A DNA stretch of 32,035 nt from the NCBI GenBank assembly GCA_000151295.1, contig GG745380.1, positions 245,442 to 277,476 on the forward strand. The letters are read 5' to 3'. Below the pieces are notes generated by a model. That model did no database searches, was not told the DNA's origin, and saw only the letters and a list, made by a program, of their open reading frames with translations. The stretch's first letter is position 1. The number at the start of each line of letters is the position of its first letter. Of this stretch, positions 1 through 9,991 are shown piece by piece. Both the position numbers and the translations under genes were made by a program. The stretch is from Allomyces macrogynus ATCC 38327. Taxonomy: Eukaryota; Blastocladiomycota; Blastocladiomycetes; Blastocladiales; Blastocladiaceae.

Positions 1-112
1 ATGACGCAGAAACGAGACAAAAAGCAACAAACGACACTTGTACGACCACGCCGGAGAGACCCGAAACGATCGGGTTCCCTTGGCACCGAGCTCACCCTCA
101 AACGAAACGGAT

Positions 113-643
113 TTAGAAACCGGGCGGAACAAGGCCCGCGGCGGGCCTGGCGCCAGCGGGCGCGCCCGGGCATGCCGGGAACGGCGGCACCGCCCTGCGT
201 GCCGAGCATCTACCAGCAATCGAAAAGCATGGGTCAGCGACTGTTGGCCAAGCCGACCAACTCGAGCGCGCAGTGCGTACCTGCTGCGCCGACTGGTCGC
301 GCATCTGCTGCTCCTTCTCAAACATGACCATCTGCGTCTCCTTCTCGAGCTCCATGACGAGCGGCGCGAGCATGATCAAGGCCGTCGTCGAGATCACCCA
401 CGCGGCGTTCCCGAGAAACTTGGCCGCGGCCTTGCCAAACGAGGCGGCCGATGCGACCTTGGACGAAATCGCGTAGCGCGTCTCGGGCGCGACAATGTCC
501 TTGAGCGCGGCAATACGGTCGAGCAGACCCTCGTCGGCAACCGAGTAATCGGACTCGGCGTCGGAGCCGTAGTCGGTCGTCTGGTACTCGTCGGCCGAGT
601 CGACGCCGTCGAGGTCCTCTTGGTAGTTGGACAGCTTGACCAT
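113..643 (-). CDS. TOM22: Mitochondrial import receptor subunit Tom22 (one apparent frame break)
   Basis: Tom22 is the central receptor of the TOM complex in the mitochondrial outer membrane, taking presequence proteins from Tom20 and organising the pore. The N-terminal half is acidic, as expected for the cytosolic receptor domain. It is followed by the family signature LLDRIAALKDIVAPETR, then a single membrane segment near residues 78-100 with the conserved Trp and Pro (WVISTTALIMLAP). Exon 1 is 281-643. A 71 nt intron (210-280) has a GTACGC donor, a CTGAC branch-like motif and a TAG acceptor. Exon 2 starts in frame with a Gly/Ala/Pro tail, but that frame does not stop. The adjacent frame ends at a stop at 113-115. 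Spliced length to that stop is one base over a multiple of three, so I infer one extra base in the GC run at about 161-170. The corrected length of about 152 aa matches the family. Identity is sure; the last 30 residues are not. Confidence 0.9.
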   Translation of the reverse strand: MVKLSNYQEDLDGVDSADEYQTTDYGSDAESDYSVADEGLLDRIAALKDIVAPETRYAISSKVASAASFGKAAAKFLGNAAWVISTTALIMLAPLVMELEKETQMVMFEKEQQMRDQSAQQVRTARSSWSAWPTVADPCFSIAGRCSARRAVPPFPACPGAPAGARPAAGLVPPGF

Positions 644-1038
644 GCTGGTGCGAGTGCGGGAAGTTGGTGCCGGTGCGGGTGACGGGGCGGGCGTGGTGGC
701 GGAGTCGACGGATCCCTGCGGCAGTCGTGATCGCGACGATGAGCGGCAGTGGACAAGTGTTGACGAACATCACGTGCTGGTTTGATGCTCGGTGTCCGAA
801 GTCATTTCCCATCTGACTTCAAAAATGAGCGCATTTGATCGGCTCGCGACCACCTCTTCCACCGCGGCCAACATCTCTGCTCTCGTTCTTCATCCCTCTC
901 TTTCGATCTCAGTCCGCTCCAGCAACAGGCTGCAGGCCACGCACGAGGTCCGGCTCGCGTCCTGGTCAGTTCCAGCAACTGTTCAAGCTCGTTTCCGACT
1001 CTCGCCTCGACCGACTTTGCGATTACTTCACCAGCACA
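644..1038. promoter_or_regulatory. Divergent promoter region between TOM22 and the PAP2 phosphatase gene
   Basis: About 395 bp separate the two divergent start codons, so both promoters and 5' leaders must lie here. The part nearest the PAP2 start is rich in C and T (about 855-910). I see no TATA box or known operator. Confidence 0.5.
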
Positions 1039-2286
1039 ATGACGCAGCTCGAGCATCCCGATGGCAGCGGAAATGCACGAGAACACCCCAGCAATTCACA
1101 AGACGATAATGTTCCGCTTATCCGTCGTCCCGGACGAGCATCCGGCACAGAAGAACATGCCGAGACGACCCGCTTTGACAAAGTCGACGCGTCACATCGT
1201 TGCACCAGGGCGCGCTGCTCAGACGAGCAGATTGGTCGGCCAACTGTCGATGTCCACCCGGGACCACGAGTTGGGCGGCAATGGAAGTATCTCGAGCTTC
1301 CCGCCAATTTTGCCGTCGAGCTTGGGTCGACCGCGATTGTGTGGGCATGCGCGCTCTTCACGCTGTTCTTCATGAAGCCGATGTACCAAGATCGGTTCGT
1401 GGCAGCCAGTTCATTTTTGGACGAAGACCAGCTCTGATCCATTCCGCGGCCACAGCTCCTTCCACACAGACGACGTGTCGATTTCCTACCCGATGCGCAC
1501 CGACACGATCACCGACGTGGAAATGGCGGTATGCAACAAATCTCCACCCTCTCCACCCTCTTTTAGACGCTCTCGAACTGACCCCGTCGTTTCTGACCCC
1601 CCCCCCCCCCCCCAGCTCCTCGCCATCGTCGGCCCGATGCTCTGCATCATCACGACCGACCTGCTCTCCTCCCGGTCGCTCACGATCCGCGCCCCGACCA
1701 TGCACGCTATTGTCGGCCTGCTCATGGCCACGGCACTCACCGAATTCGCTTGCGAGTTTCTCAAACTGGTCACGTCGGAACCGCGCCCAGATTTGCTCGA
1801 CCGGTGCCGCCCCGCGACCACGGGCGCGATAACGCTCTCGGCGTGCACAACGGCCAACCAACGCATTCTGTTCCAGGGGCTCAAGGCATTCCCGTCGGGT
1901 CACTCGGCGATGCCAGCGGCGGGGATGGTGTATTTGACACAGTGGTGGTTGCGGCGCGGTGGGACCGCCGGGATGAGGTTGGTGCGCGCAGTCGTGCCGA
2001 TTTATGTGACGCTGGCGGTGGCCGTGACGGTACGACGCTCCTTTCGCATTCTTTGGACTTGGGCTTGCACTGACGACGGGTGTGGTCGGTGTAGCGCGTG
2101 GCCGATAACCGCCACTCGTGGCGCGACGTTTTCGCTGGTCTGGTTCTCGGGATCGGGTTTGGCGTGCTCGCGTTCTGGTGGTACCACGGCGCGCCGTACC
2201 ATCGTCGCAGCGGGTGCTGTGCGCACAGTGGGCAGTGCTGCCGCCGCACTGCGTCGGCAACGACGGTCCAAAAGCCAAGAGCGTGA
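1039..2286 (+). CDS. PAP2-family lipid phosphate phosphatase (DPP1/LPP-like)
   Basis: This is an integral membrane phosphatase that removes phosphate from phosphatidate, diacylglycerol pyrophosphate or related lipids. Four exons fit: 1039-1394, 1456-1528, 1616-2029 and 2095-2286, with introns of 61, 87 and 65 nt. They sum to 344 aa in one frame. All three phosphatase motifs are present: KxxxxxxRP (K193-P201, KLVTSEPRP), PSGH (236-239) and RxxxxxHxxxD (R282, H288, D292). The last is created exactly by splicing intron 3. Hydrophobic segments surround these motifs, as in the six-pass family. The N-terminal 80 residues are polar and unrecognised. The start at 1039 has good context (CACAATG), but the frame stays open upstream to 835. 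Intron 2 ends in a run of 17 C and has no in-frame stop. Substrate preference cannot be read from the sequence. Confidence 0.87.
1597..1613 (+). repeat. C17 homopolymer forming the polypyrimidine tract of PAP2 intron 2
   Basis: Seventeen consecutive C residues lie directly before the AG (1614-1615) that ends intron 2 of the PAP2 gene. Such a run is prone to length variation in replication and in sequencing. Confidence 0.95.
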
Positions 2287-2518
2287 ATATAGCGAGCATC
2301 TTGCTGTCGCGCGTATTACCCACTACGTCTTCTCTCGGTTTGTTTCAACTGTTTGCCAAATAGAAGGTCGTTTTCCCTCAAGTTGGCAGTGTCAGAGAAG
2401 TAATGACGTGGAGCTCAAATGCAAGGTGACATGTCAAGGCCAACGGCCGACGATGGCGCCCTTTCTCCTCCTGCTTGCAGCCGCACAGCAAGTGCAAAGA
2501 AGTGGCGCACCAACAATT

Positions 2519-4278
2519 ATGATCTCAGCCCATCGACTCCGTCAAGTCGGTCGCACTGCAAGCGCACGAGTCGGGCACACTTTGGCCATCCGTACCAAGG
2601 CGACAGCTGCATCAGTCGAGCCCAAGTCCTGGGATGCGATCCCGAGGGTCAGTCCGACCTTACCCATTGTTGGGTCGGCGCTCAAGTTGGCCATGGTTGA
2701 GCCGCGCAATACGGCCGTCAATATGCATCGGATCATCCGGGAACTGGTCGCGGAGTATGGGCCCATCATGCGCTTGCGAATGCCGGGCGCCAGCCAGGAC
2801 TCGATCATTACCGCTGATGCTGATATGACGGCTGACGTGTTCCGCGCCGATGGGCCGACGCCTAAACGGATGGCCCCGCCGACATGGGATTTTTTCCGGA
2901 AGCGGAACGACCTCCCGGCGGGGATCGTCATGGAGTACGTGGTCATGGCGACTGCCTGAAGGGTCCGCAACGAAGTTCTGATCATTGTGGAACGCATTTC
3001 ATGCAAATAGACAAGGGGACGAGTGGAAGCGGCTCCGGTCCGCGATCCAGCCGCCCATCTTCCCGCCGAAAAGCGCGCACGCGTTTTGCTCCAAGGTGGA
3101 CCAGATCACGGCGCAGGCCATGGACGTGATGGAACGTGAACTGCGTCGCGCCGGGCCGGAGGTACTCGAGGGTAGGAAGACGGTGGCATTGGAGGACTTG
3201 GTTGTGCGGTGGTCGATTGAATGTTCGTTTCTCTCCATTTTGTCCACCATTTTGTGACTGTTCTGACCAGCTCGATCCATTCCATAGCCGTCAGCAAGAT
3301 CGTTCTCGGCCAGACTCTCGGCGCCCTCAACGACCCGCCCAACCCAGTCGCTCGCGAAATGGTCGACGCCTTCTACGGCGTTCTTTCGACCACGACCCCT
3401 GTCTTGCTCCTTCCCGAATTCGCATGGCGCATGGAACTCACCCCCGCGGTCCGTACGCACTTCAAGGCCATGCAGGCGTCCATGGACCTGACAGCCAAAT
3501 TTATGGCGACCACATTTACTGAATGCGCGGCCGACCCGAGCAAACTGGATGGCACGTTTCTGGGTCACGTCCTGCGGCGCGACGCGACGCTCACGCGCGA
3601 CGAAATGCTCGCGTCGGCCGTCGACATCTTGATGGCCGGGTTTGATACGACCAAGTACGCGGTGCTCTTCACGCTGAATCTGCTCGGGCGGCACCCGGAT
3701 GTGCAGGCTAAGCTGCGCGACGAGATTGTCGCGGTCGTTGGTGCCGACCCGATAGCGCCCGTGACGGAAGCGCATCTCGCGCAGTTCAAGTACTTGAAAA
3801 ACGTGATCAAGGAGTCGTTGCGTGTCTACTCGATTGCGCCGGTCCTGTCGCGGTTTGCTCCACGCGGTACGGTCGTGGGCGGGTATGCGGTGCCCAAGGG
3901 CACCGAGTTTTTGATGGCCATGGAGATCACGTCACGCAGCGACAGGTATTTTACGAACCCGGACAAGTTTGTCCCGGAGCGGTGGGATGGCAAGGACGTG
4001 CATCCGTTTGCGTCGTTGCCGTTCAGTTTTGGGTCCGTTTTGGTGTTCCACGACCAATGACTGGCGTCAGCGTCGATGGAGACTGATCCCGCGATGATAG
4101 GTCACGTTCGTGTGTCGGCCGCCGTCTTGCTGAGATGGAAATGACCGTCTTTCTCGCGCACTTTTTGCGACGGTTCGAGATATTGCCTGCGCCTGCGCCC
4201 GACAAGATTGTCTTCAATTTGGTTCTCATGAACGAGGACCCGATCCCGCTCCGGCTTCGACCCCTCGCGGCGCTTTGA
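2519..4278 (+). CDS. Cytochrome P450, mitochondrial-clan-like
   Basis: This is a haem-thiolate monooxygenase with unknown substrate. Exons 2519-2934, 3011-3222, 3288-4032 and 4101-4278 give 516 aa, a normal P450 length. Introns are 76, 65 and 68 nt with GTACGT, GTTCGT and GTCCGT donors. Landmarks are the I-helix AGFDTT (326-331), ExxR (E385, R388), the PERW motif, and the haem loop FSFGSRSCVGRR with Cys462, which is rebuilt precisely by splicing the last intron. The haem loop continues as RLAEMEM, and the KR-rich linker before GDEWKRLR resembles animal CYP11/24/27 proteins. The N-terminus from 2519 is rich in Arg, Ser and Ala with no acidic residues, which suits a mitochondrial presequence. 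An in-frame ATG at 2453 would add 22 mostly hydrophobic residues, so a membrane anchor cannot be excluded. It lies 233 bp after the PAP2 gene on the same strand. Confidence 0.9.
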
Positions 4279-4585
4279 TCGTCGCTTGCTTGATTGTCAG
4301 TCCCGCAGGATCGTTCTCGTCTATAGATGTCCATTTTTGCACGTTATTGTGTCGAGCGTGATCCCTGCAGGAGCAGCCTCTCAAGCACATGATTCTCTCC
4401 ATAACCATGGGGTGCTTATCTCACACATCATTTTCGCAAGAGACGCAATCCTTGCTCGCAAACTCGTTTCCAACCCACCACAGACGCCGTCGCGGCGCGG
4501 ACCACCAGCAATCGTACGGCCTTGCCGCCGCCAATTTCTAGCCCCGCTCGCGACCCGGCCCCCGAACCCAACCCGACCCCGCACC
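4279..4585. other. Intergenic, P450 to PUB1
   Basis: This holds the P450 3' region and the promoter and leader of the RNA-binding protein gene. The last 100 bases are rich in C. No further gene or recognised element is seen. Confidence 0.5.
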
Positions 4586-6398
4586 ATGTCGCGCGGCCCC
4601 ATGGGTGTTCCCGGCATGATGCCGCCGCCCAACGAGGACCACAAGTCGCTTTATGTCGGCAATCTCGACCCGCGCGTCACGGAAATGATGCTCGCCGATG
4701 TGTTCCGGACCATGGGCGAGGTCGTGCATGTCAAGATCATTCCGGACAAGAACGTGCGTTTGCGACGATGATTCCAGCGGCGACCAGGATGCCGGAAATA
4801 GTAGACTGACAAGTGCGGCATGGATTGATGCAATAGTTCCAGCACAACGGCTTCAACTTTGGGTTCGTCGACTTTGCCGACCACAGGTCGGCGCTGGCCG
4901 CGGTCGAGACGCTGAACGGGCGGTCGATCATGGGCGCAGTACGTTGAATCTGGCCCAGTGGAGACGAGCCCCTGTTTCTTTGCCGCTGACCGTCATTTAC
5001 TGCCGCTCTTTTCCAGGAACTGAAAGTGAACTGGGCGCACCAAGGCACCCAAGGACCACGCGAGGACACGACTAGTAGGTGGCCCTTCTCTACTCATCGC
5101 CTTGATGCCACTTGATCGCTCACTTGGATATCTTGTGTTCAGATCACTTCCACGTGTTTGTCGGCGACCTGAGCTCGGACGTGACGGACCAAGTGCTCAA
5201 CAAGGCGTTCAGCGCGTTTGGCTCGCTCTCGTACGTTCTGTGCACCCATTCCCACCATTCTCAAACCCGCGAACTTACCGCACCTCCCCGAACCCAGAGA
5301 CGCGCGCGTCATGTGGGACAACAACACGGGCAAGTCGCGCGGGTACGGCTTCCTGTCGTTCCGCGAAAAGCACGACGCCGAGCGTGCGATTGCGTCGATG
5401 AACGGCGAATGGCTGGGCACGCGCGCGATCCGCGTCAACTGGGCCAACCAAAAATCGCAGAACCAGGCACCGATGCCCGACGATCGCGACCGCGATCGCC
5501 GCGGCGGATCCCTCCCGCCGCCGACCCCGGCCCAACCATCGTTGCACTTCGAAACAGTCCTGCACCAGGCGCCGGCGACCAACGTGACCGTCTACGTTGG
5601 CAACCTCGCTCACGCCCTGCGCGAAGCCGACCTGTACCCGTACTTCCAGCAGTATGGGTTCGTGCACGAGATTCGGCTCCAGTCGGAACGTGGGTTCGCG
5701 TTTGTCGTCATGGACACGCACGAGCACGCGGCCATGGCCATTTGTTACCTGAACGGCGCCAATATTATGGGGCGCAGCGTCAAGTGCTCGTGGGGTAAGG
5801 AGAAGTTTGCCGATGCTCGCCCGCCGCTGCCGCCCATGCACGGCGGCGCGCCCGACCCGTACGCACAAATGCCGCCGATGCAGGACCCGGCGGCTGCCGC
5901 CGCCGCGGCGTACGCGCAGCAGTACGCGGCGTATTATGCGGCCGCGGGGTACCCGCCGGCTGCGGCCGCGCCGATGGCGGTCCCGGACCCGTCGACGGTG
6001 CCGCCATTATCCGACCCGATTGCTGCGGCGGACGCGGCGGCGGCGCAAGACGCGGTCGCGTTCCAGATCCAGCTCATGCAGCAGCAGCAGCAGCAGGCGG
6101 CGGCTGCGGCGGCTGCGGTCGACCCACAAGCAACAGCAGCAAACCCGCGGGCGACGGTGCCGCCGCGTCGACGGATGCCGCAGCTGCCGCGGCCGCCACG
6201 GCGAACCCGGAGGCGACCGCCGAGGCATACTATCAGTACTACTACGCGTACTATTTGAGCCAGCAGAACCAGGCGGATCCGGCCGCGGCGGCCGCAACTG
6301 CGGCGGCGCAGGCGGCTGCGGCGGTCGCTGCGGTGACGAGTGGGGCGATGCCGGTAACGGCGGGAGCGACGGATGGGGAAGCGCAAGCAGCGTCGTAA
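4586..6398 (+). CDS. PUB1: Three-RRM RNA-binding protein, Pub1/TIA-1 family (one apparent frame break)
   Basis: Pub1/TIA-1 proteins bind U-rich and A/U-rich mRNA, affect mRNA stability and splicing, and enter stress granules. Exons are 4586-4753, 4837-4938, 5017-5074, 5143-5230 and 5298-6398, with introns of 83, 78, 68 and 67 nt. RRM1 starts with SLYVGNLDPRVTE (about residue 22). RRM2 begins NHFHVFVGDL (about 110) and continues with the family hallmark GKSRGYGFLSF and GEWLGTRAIRVNWA. RRM3 begins NVTVYVGNL (about 234) and ends near GRSVKCSWGKEK. A Pro/Ala/Tyr/Gln-rich tail follows, with a short poly-Gln and poly-Ala run. The frame used by the RRMs ends in Arg-rich nonsense. A neighbouring frame gives a sensible tail (AYYQYYYAYYLSQQNQ) stopping at 6396-6398. 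The spliced length is one base short of a multiple of three, so one base appears to be missing at about 6120-6180. Identity is secure; the C-terminus is inferred. Confidence 0.9.
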
Positions 6399-8206
6399 GA
6401 CGAATGAGGGGTGGATGTGATTTTGGATGGGCGTCGATGTTTGTTGCCCAGGGTAAATACGTAGCGGTGTTGATTTCATTCCTTTGGAAAAGTTCGTTTG
6501 AAACCCAAATTGTCCAAAACTCAGACATACGTCCATTCCACCTCCATCAAAGTTTCGATCTCAAGAGATGTGAATCATGAACTGAGGGACTGTTAAGGTC
6601 TCAGCGGATGAGTTGAAACGGATACAGCTTGAAAGACTCCGACGCAAACGTTTATGATCCCCATGGCACCTACATCGCACTCTATCCTCAACGGCCCATT
6701 CAGTTCATTGTATATTAGCATTGGCGCTCATCTTCTCTCTCCACCTGTTGGCGTACGTATCCTGATGGTATTCCGTTAGTCACGCGTCATCTGAGCGACA
6801 GGATATGTTAACAACGTTGACACCCTTGCTGCCTTCCGAGCGCGAGGAAAAGAAAAGCGAAATGAAGCGCAGCGGTTTGATCATTTTCCGGGGCTCTTGC
6901 AGCGTTTTGATTCATCGAACGTTTAGGCTCGATCACGGCGTTTGTTGGTGCTGATCGTTGGGCGGAAGGTGTGGGGGGAAGGTTTGTTTGGCGTCGCGGG
7001 ATCATTGGGCGGAATTGCTTGGCATGGGCGACTTCGAGGGGACTTGGAGTGCCTTGGGGCAGCATCTTGAATCCTCAACGTTCAGAAGCCGAACTTTTGT
7101 GATCGTTATCGGCCGACGGTTTTGCAGAGTGTCAATTCGTCGGACATTTCGGTCAGATCAGGGTTTGGTGGTGTGGTTCGCTCGAGAGGAGTTCGTTTGC
7201 CAGTGCGCTTTGTTTGGCGAAGTTGAAGCAACTACGATCGACTGCCGATGGCTTGGAGGGATATTTCGGAGGGTCATTGCTTGTAGGAATTGGAGCGAAA
7301 TGGGGCGACTTGAATCATTCATCATTCAGGAGCTGAATTTGCTCGTTCAGGGATGGTGGGGTGGGTGCCATTCGATTAGGGGATGTTGAGGAAGTGCTGA
7401 CTAGATCACACAGGTCCGAACTGCCGTTCGTTTTATTTAGGGGCCGCGGCGGTTTTGTTTGGCATCGACACGTTCTTTTGACGGGTCTGCTTCCATCCAC
7501 TATCTACTCTATGTGGCTCTCTCGTGGACACGGTTTGGACATCAACAGACTCTGCTTCACTAAATCTCCACTTCACACTTGCCAATTCAGGGCGGGAGCA
7601 AGTTGGTGGCGATGCAGATCTGAAGGTGATCAAGGTCCAAGCTGCACCTCCGCGTCGTCCACAATGACCCCCGAATTTGGCGAGCGATCATGAGCGTCCC
7701 CACTTTGGTGGGGGAGGGTGGGGACAAAGTGTACCAATCTCTGCCTCACCAGCCTCTGCCTCCTCCAAAAGGATTGATTCTTGTCCATTGTCTTGCCTTG
7801 GTACAGGTGCAAGCGCGCCGCGTCTGTTGCTTCGTCCAGCTCACGCCATCTCGTCTTGTTACTTAGAGTGCTCATCAACCAGTATTATTAAGGTCGTCGA
7901 TAAATGGGAGATTTAAACGCAATGGTGTGCGCACAAGTGTGAAAGCACTTGTCGTGCCCTGTCGTCGATTAAAGGTGTGGTTCGAAATGAAGTGCTGTTT
8001 TGCCTTGGTTCATCAATACGCCAAGCATCGAAAGTTCGCTCCCAACTCTGTGGATTGCTGCTGCAGTACATTGTCCATTCTTGCTGGCCCGCCTCGCCGA
8101 CTCGTTCCTTCTCGCGCAACTTGCTGCAAACTCTCGCGTCTGTCGTTTTGGCGCTGGACCCGGTGTTGCTCGCCCACGGACGTCAACCTCCCCAATTTCC
8201 GCCGCA
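6399..8206. other. Intergenic, PUB1 to IPK1; no gene supported
   Basis: This 1.8 kb holds the PUB1 3' region and the IPK1 promoter and leader. The middle (about 6950-7700) is G/T-rich on the top strand. The longest open frames (6958-7389 on +, 6808-7065 on -) show no family signature, intron or sensible composition. Nothing else recognisable was seen. Confidence 0.5.
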
Positions 8207-9665
8207 ATGGACTCGACATACACCAAGCCCGTCGACTCAGCCATGAACGCAGTAGTTGTGGACCTGCCGCCGATTCTTGCGCAACCATCAGCTTGGGCGT
8301 ACCGTGGCGAGGGGAATGCAAATCTGGTCGTCGCCACGACGATGGCAGCTGACACCGATGTGGCAGCCATGGGTCCGGTATTGTAGAATTTCCTGCGACC
8401 CAGCCGCTCGTACGAGTCTGTCGCTCACCGCGCAGGATAATGGTAGATTCTCAAGCGTCTGGGAACGCACCACGTTATCCTGCGCGTGGCCAAATCCGCG
8501 CACGCTGCTGCTGCTGATGCGCCCAGGGCGCACTCGGCGCTCGACATGGCCGCGTTCATCACGCACGTCGTGAACCCGCTCTTCCCTCCTGTGCACTTGC
8601 CGGTACTCGTTCCCGTGCGCTTGCCGCCGACGTTCCTCACGGAACTCCGGGACCATTTTGACACTACTGGCGCTCGCCCGGCTAAGCGCGCGAATCACGC
8701 GCACATTGACCCCTCGCAACAGATTGCACTGCTATCGCCCGACTATGCGCGACTCGGCGACCACACGCTCTGCATTGAAATCAAGCCCAAGTGGCTGTTT
8801 GTCAAGGACGCGACCGAGTGCGCGCGACCCAACTCACCACCTCGCACGCCGTCACCGATCCACACGCCGTCACCGGTCCGCACACCCTCGCCATCGGCCG
8901 GGTCGCAGGCGTGCCGCTTCTGCATGCACCAGCAGCTCAAGGCGGCCAAGGATCCGCACTATGCGCCGAGCCAGCTGTGCCCGCTCGATTTCTTGGACTC
9001 AGCGACCGTGCCGGACGCGGTGCGCGCGCTCCTCGCGACGCCGCACAACAACTTGCGCGTTTGGGTCGACGGCGTGGCCGTGCCCGTAACCTCGCCGGAA
9101 TGGAGTTCTGTTGCCGTCGACACGCTGTGCGACATGTCCTCTGGCACCAATGACGCGCGCGTCGCGCTCACCACCCTCCTCACGTCCGTTCTCTCGGATC
9201 TGGTCCCTGTCCTGCGCACGCTCAGCGCGCACCAGCAGGCACTCGACCAATTCGATCCGGCGCACGTGCACGCCGAGTACCTCGCGCTCGCCGCGCAATC
9301 GGTCGATCCGCCGCACATTTCGCTCGACGAGTGGCGGCACGTAATTGACCGGTACCTCGCGCGCCGCGCGGCCGTCGCGGTCGGGACGTCGCCGCCTGCC
9401 GTCGACCGGTTCCAGTTGCTCGCCGAGTACGTGCTGTCGATGACGTTAAAGGCCTGTTTCGATGCTGATCCCGGTTTCCAAGGGGGCCAAGTTCCGGAAG
9501 GGGGAGGCGTTTAAGCGGTTTCCGGGGTGGAGAGGGGGCTGGTGTACCGCCGCGGTGTTCTTGGATTCTGGGACCCGAAAGGCCCTGGCCAAGGTGCCGC
9601 AGTGGTTTGAGCTGGATGGCGAGATTCGCGCGCATTTTGCGGAGTGGCGCGGCGGGTGGGGTTGA
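8207..9665 (+). CDS. IPK1: Inositol-pentakisphosphate 2-kinase (one apparent frame break near the 3' end)
   Basis: This enzyme phosphorylates inositol pentakisphosphate at the 2 position to make phytate (InsP6), needed for mRNA export and inositol pyrophosphate synthesis. Exon 1 is 8207-8377. A 69 nt intron (8378-8446) leads to exon 2 with THHVILRVAKSAH. Motifs are the nucleotide-loop WAYRGEGNANLV (30-41), EIKPKW (E168), RFCMHQ (from residue 214) and CPLDFLD. A Thr-Pro-Ser-rich insert with repeated TPSP units separates EIKPK from the CRFC motif, which is an unusual spacing. Near 9455-9465 the frame changes: without correction the protein ends at 9514 after 412 residues. The adjacent frame (9462-9665) carries the expected C-terminus (LIPVSKGAK and KVPQWFELDGEI). 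Total length is one base over a multiple of three, consistent with one extra base. The usual DLDPK element is only partly readable in a third frame near 9569, so the 3' end may be truly damaged. Confidence 0.85.
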
Positions 9666-9991
9666 TGTGGCGGGAGTGAAGCTGTAGCGGTCGGCGTTCG
9701 TGCCGCGCGGGTGGAGAATGGAGTGGGACAATATGTAAACCGTCGCAAAGATTCGCATCTTCTCTGCTTTGAGGCCTTTTGTTGAAATTGGAGGTCGCTC
9801 GTGCTCGTCCGCGGCTTTTGGTGGTGCAAATCGGTGCGGATTGTGTTAGTGTAGAGCAGTCGAAGCGGCACCCAGCAACAAGTCCTGTGACCGTGTCAAC
9901 CACTCTCCACCTCAACTTCGATCATGCTCACTCAAACGTACCGCCCCAAGTGCACCATCCCACGAACCATCCCTCGGCAACCACAATCACG
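9666..9991. other. Intergenic, IPK1 to SHQ1
   Basis: This contains the IPK1 3' region and the SHQ1 promoter and leader. An upstream in-frame ATG at 9779 was not used, because the family N-terminus starts at the later ATG. No other element was seen. Confidence 0.5.

Noticed and set aside
6958..7389. 143-codon open frame in the PUB1-IPK1 gap
   Set aside because: No domain, Trp/Cys/Arg-rich random-looking composition, and no supporting splice structure.
7970..7995. GGTTCGAAAT resembling a tRNA B box
   Set aside because: No matching A box, stems or acceptor could be found around it.
9779..9991. N-terminal extension of SHQ1
   Set aside because: Family proteins start at the MLTPQFSV position, so the upstream codons are leader.
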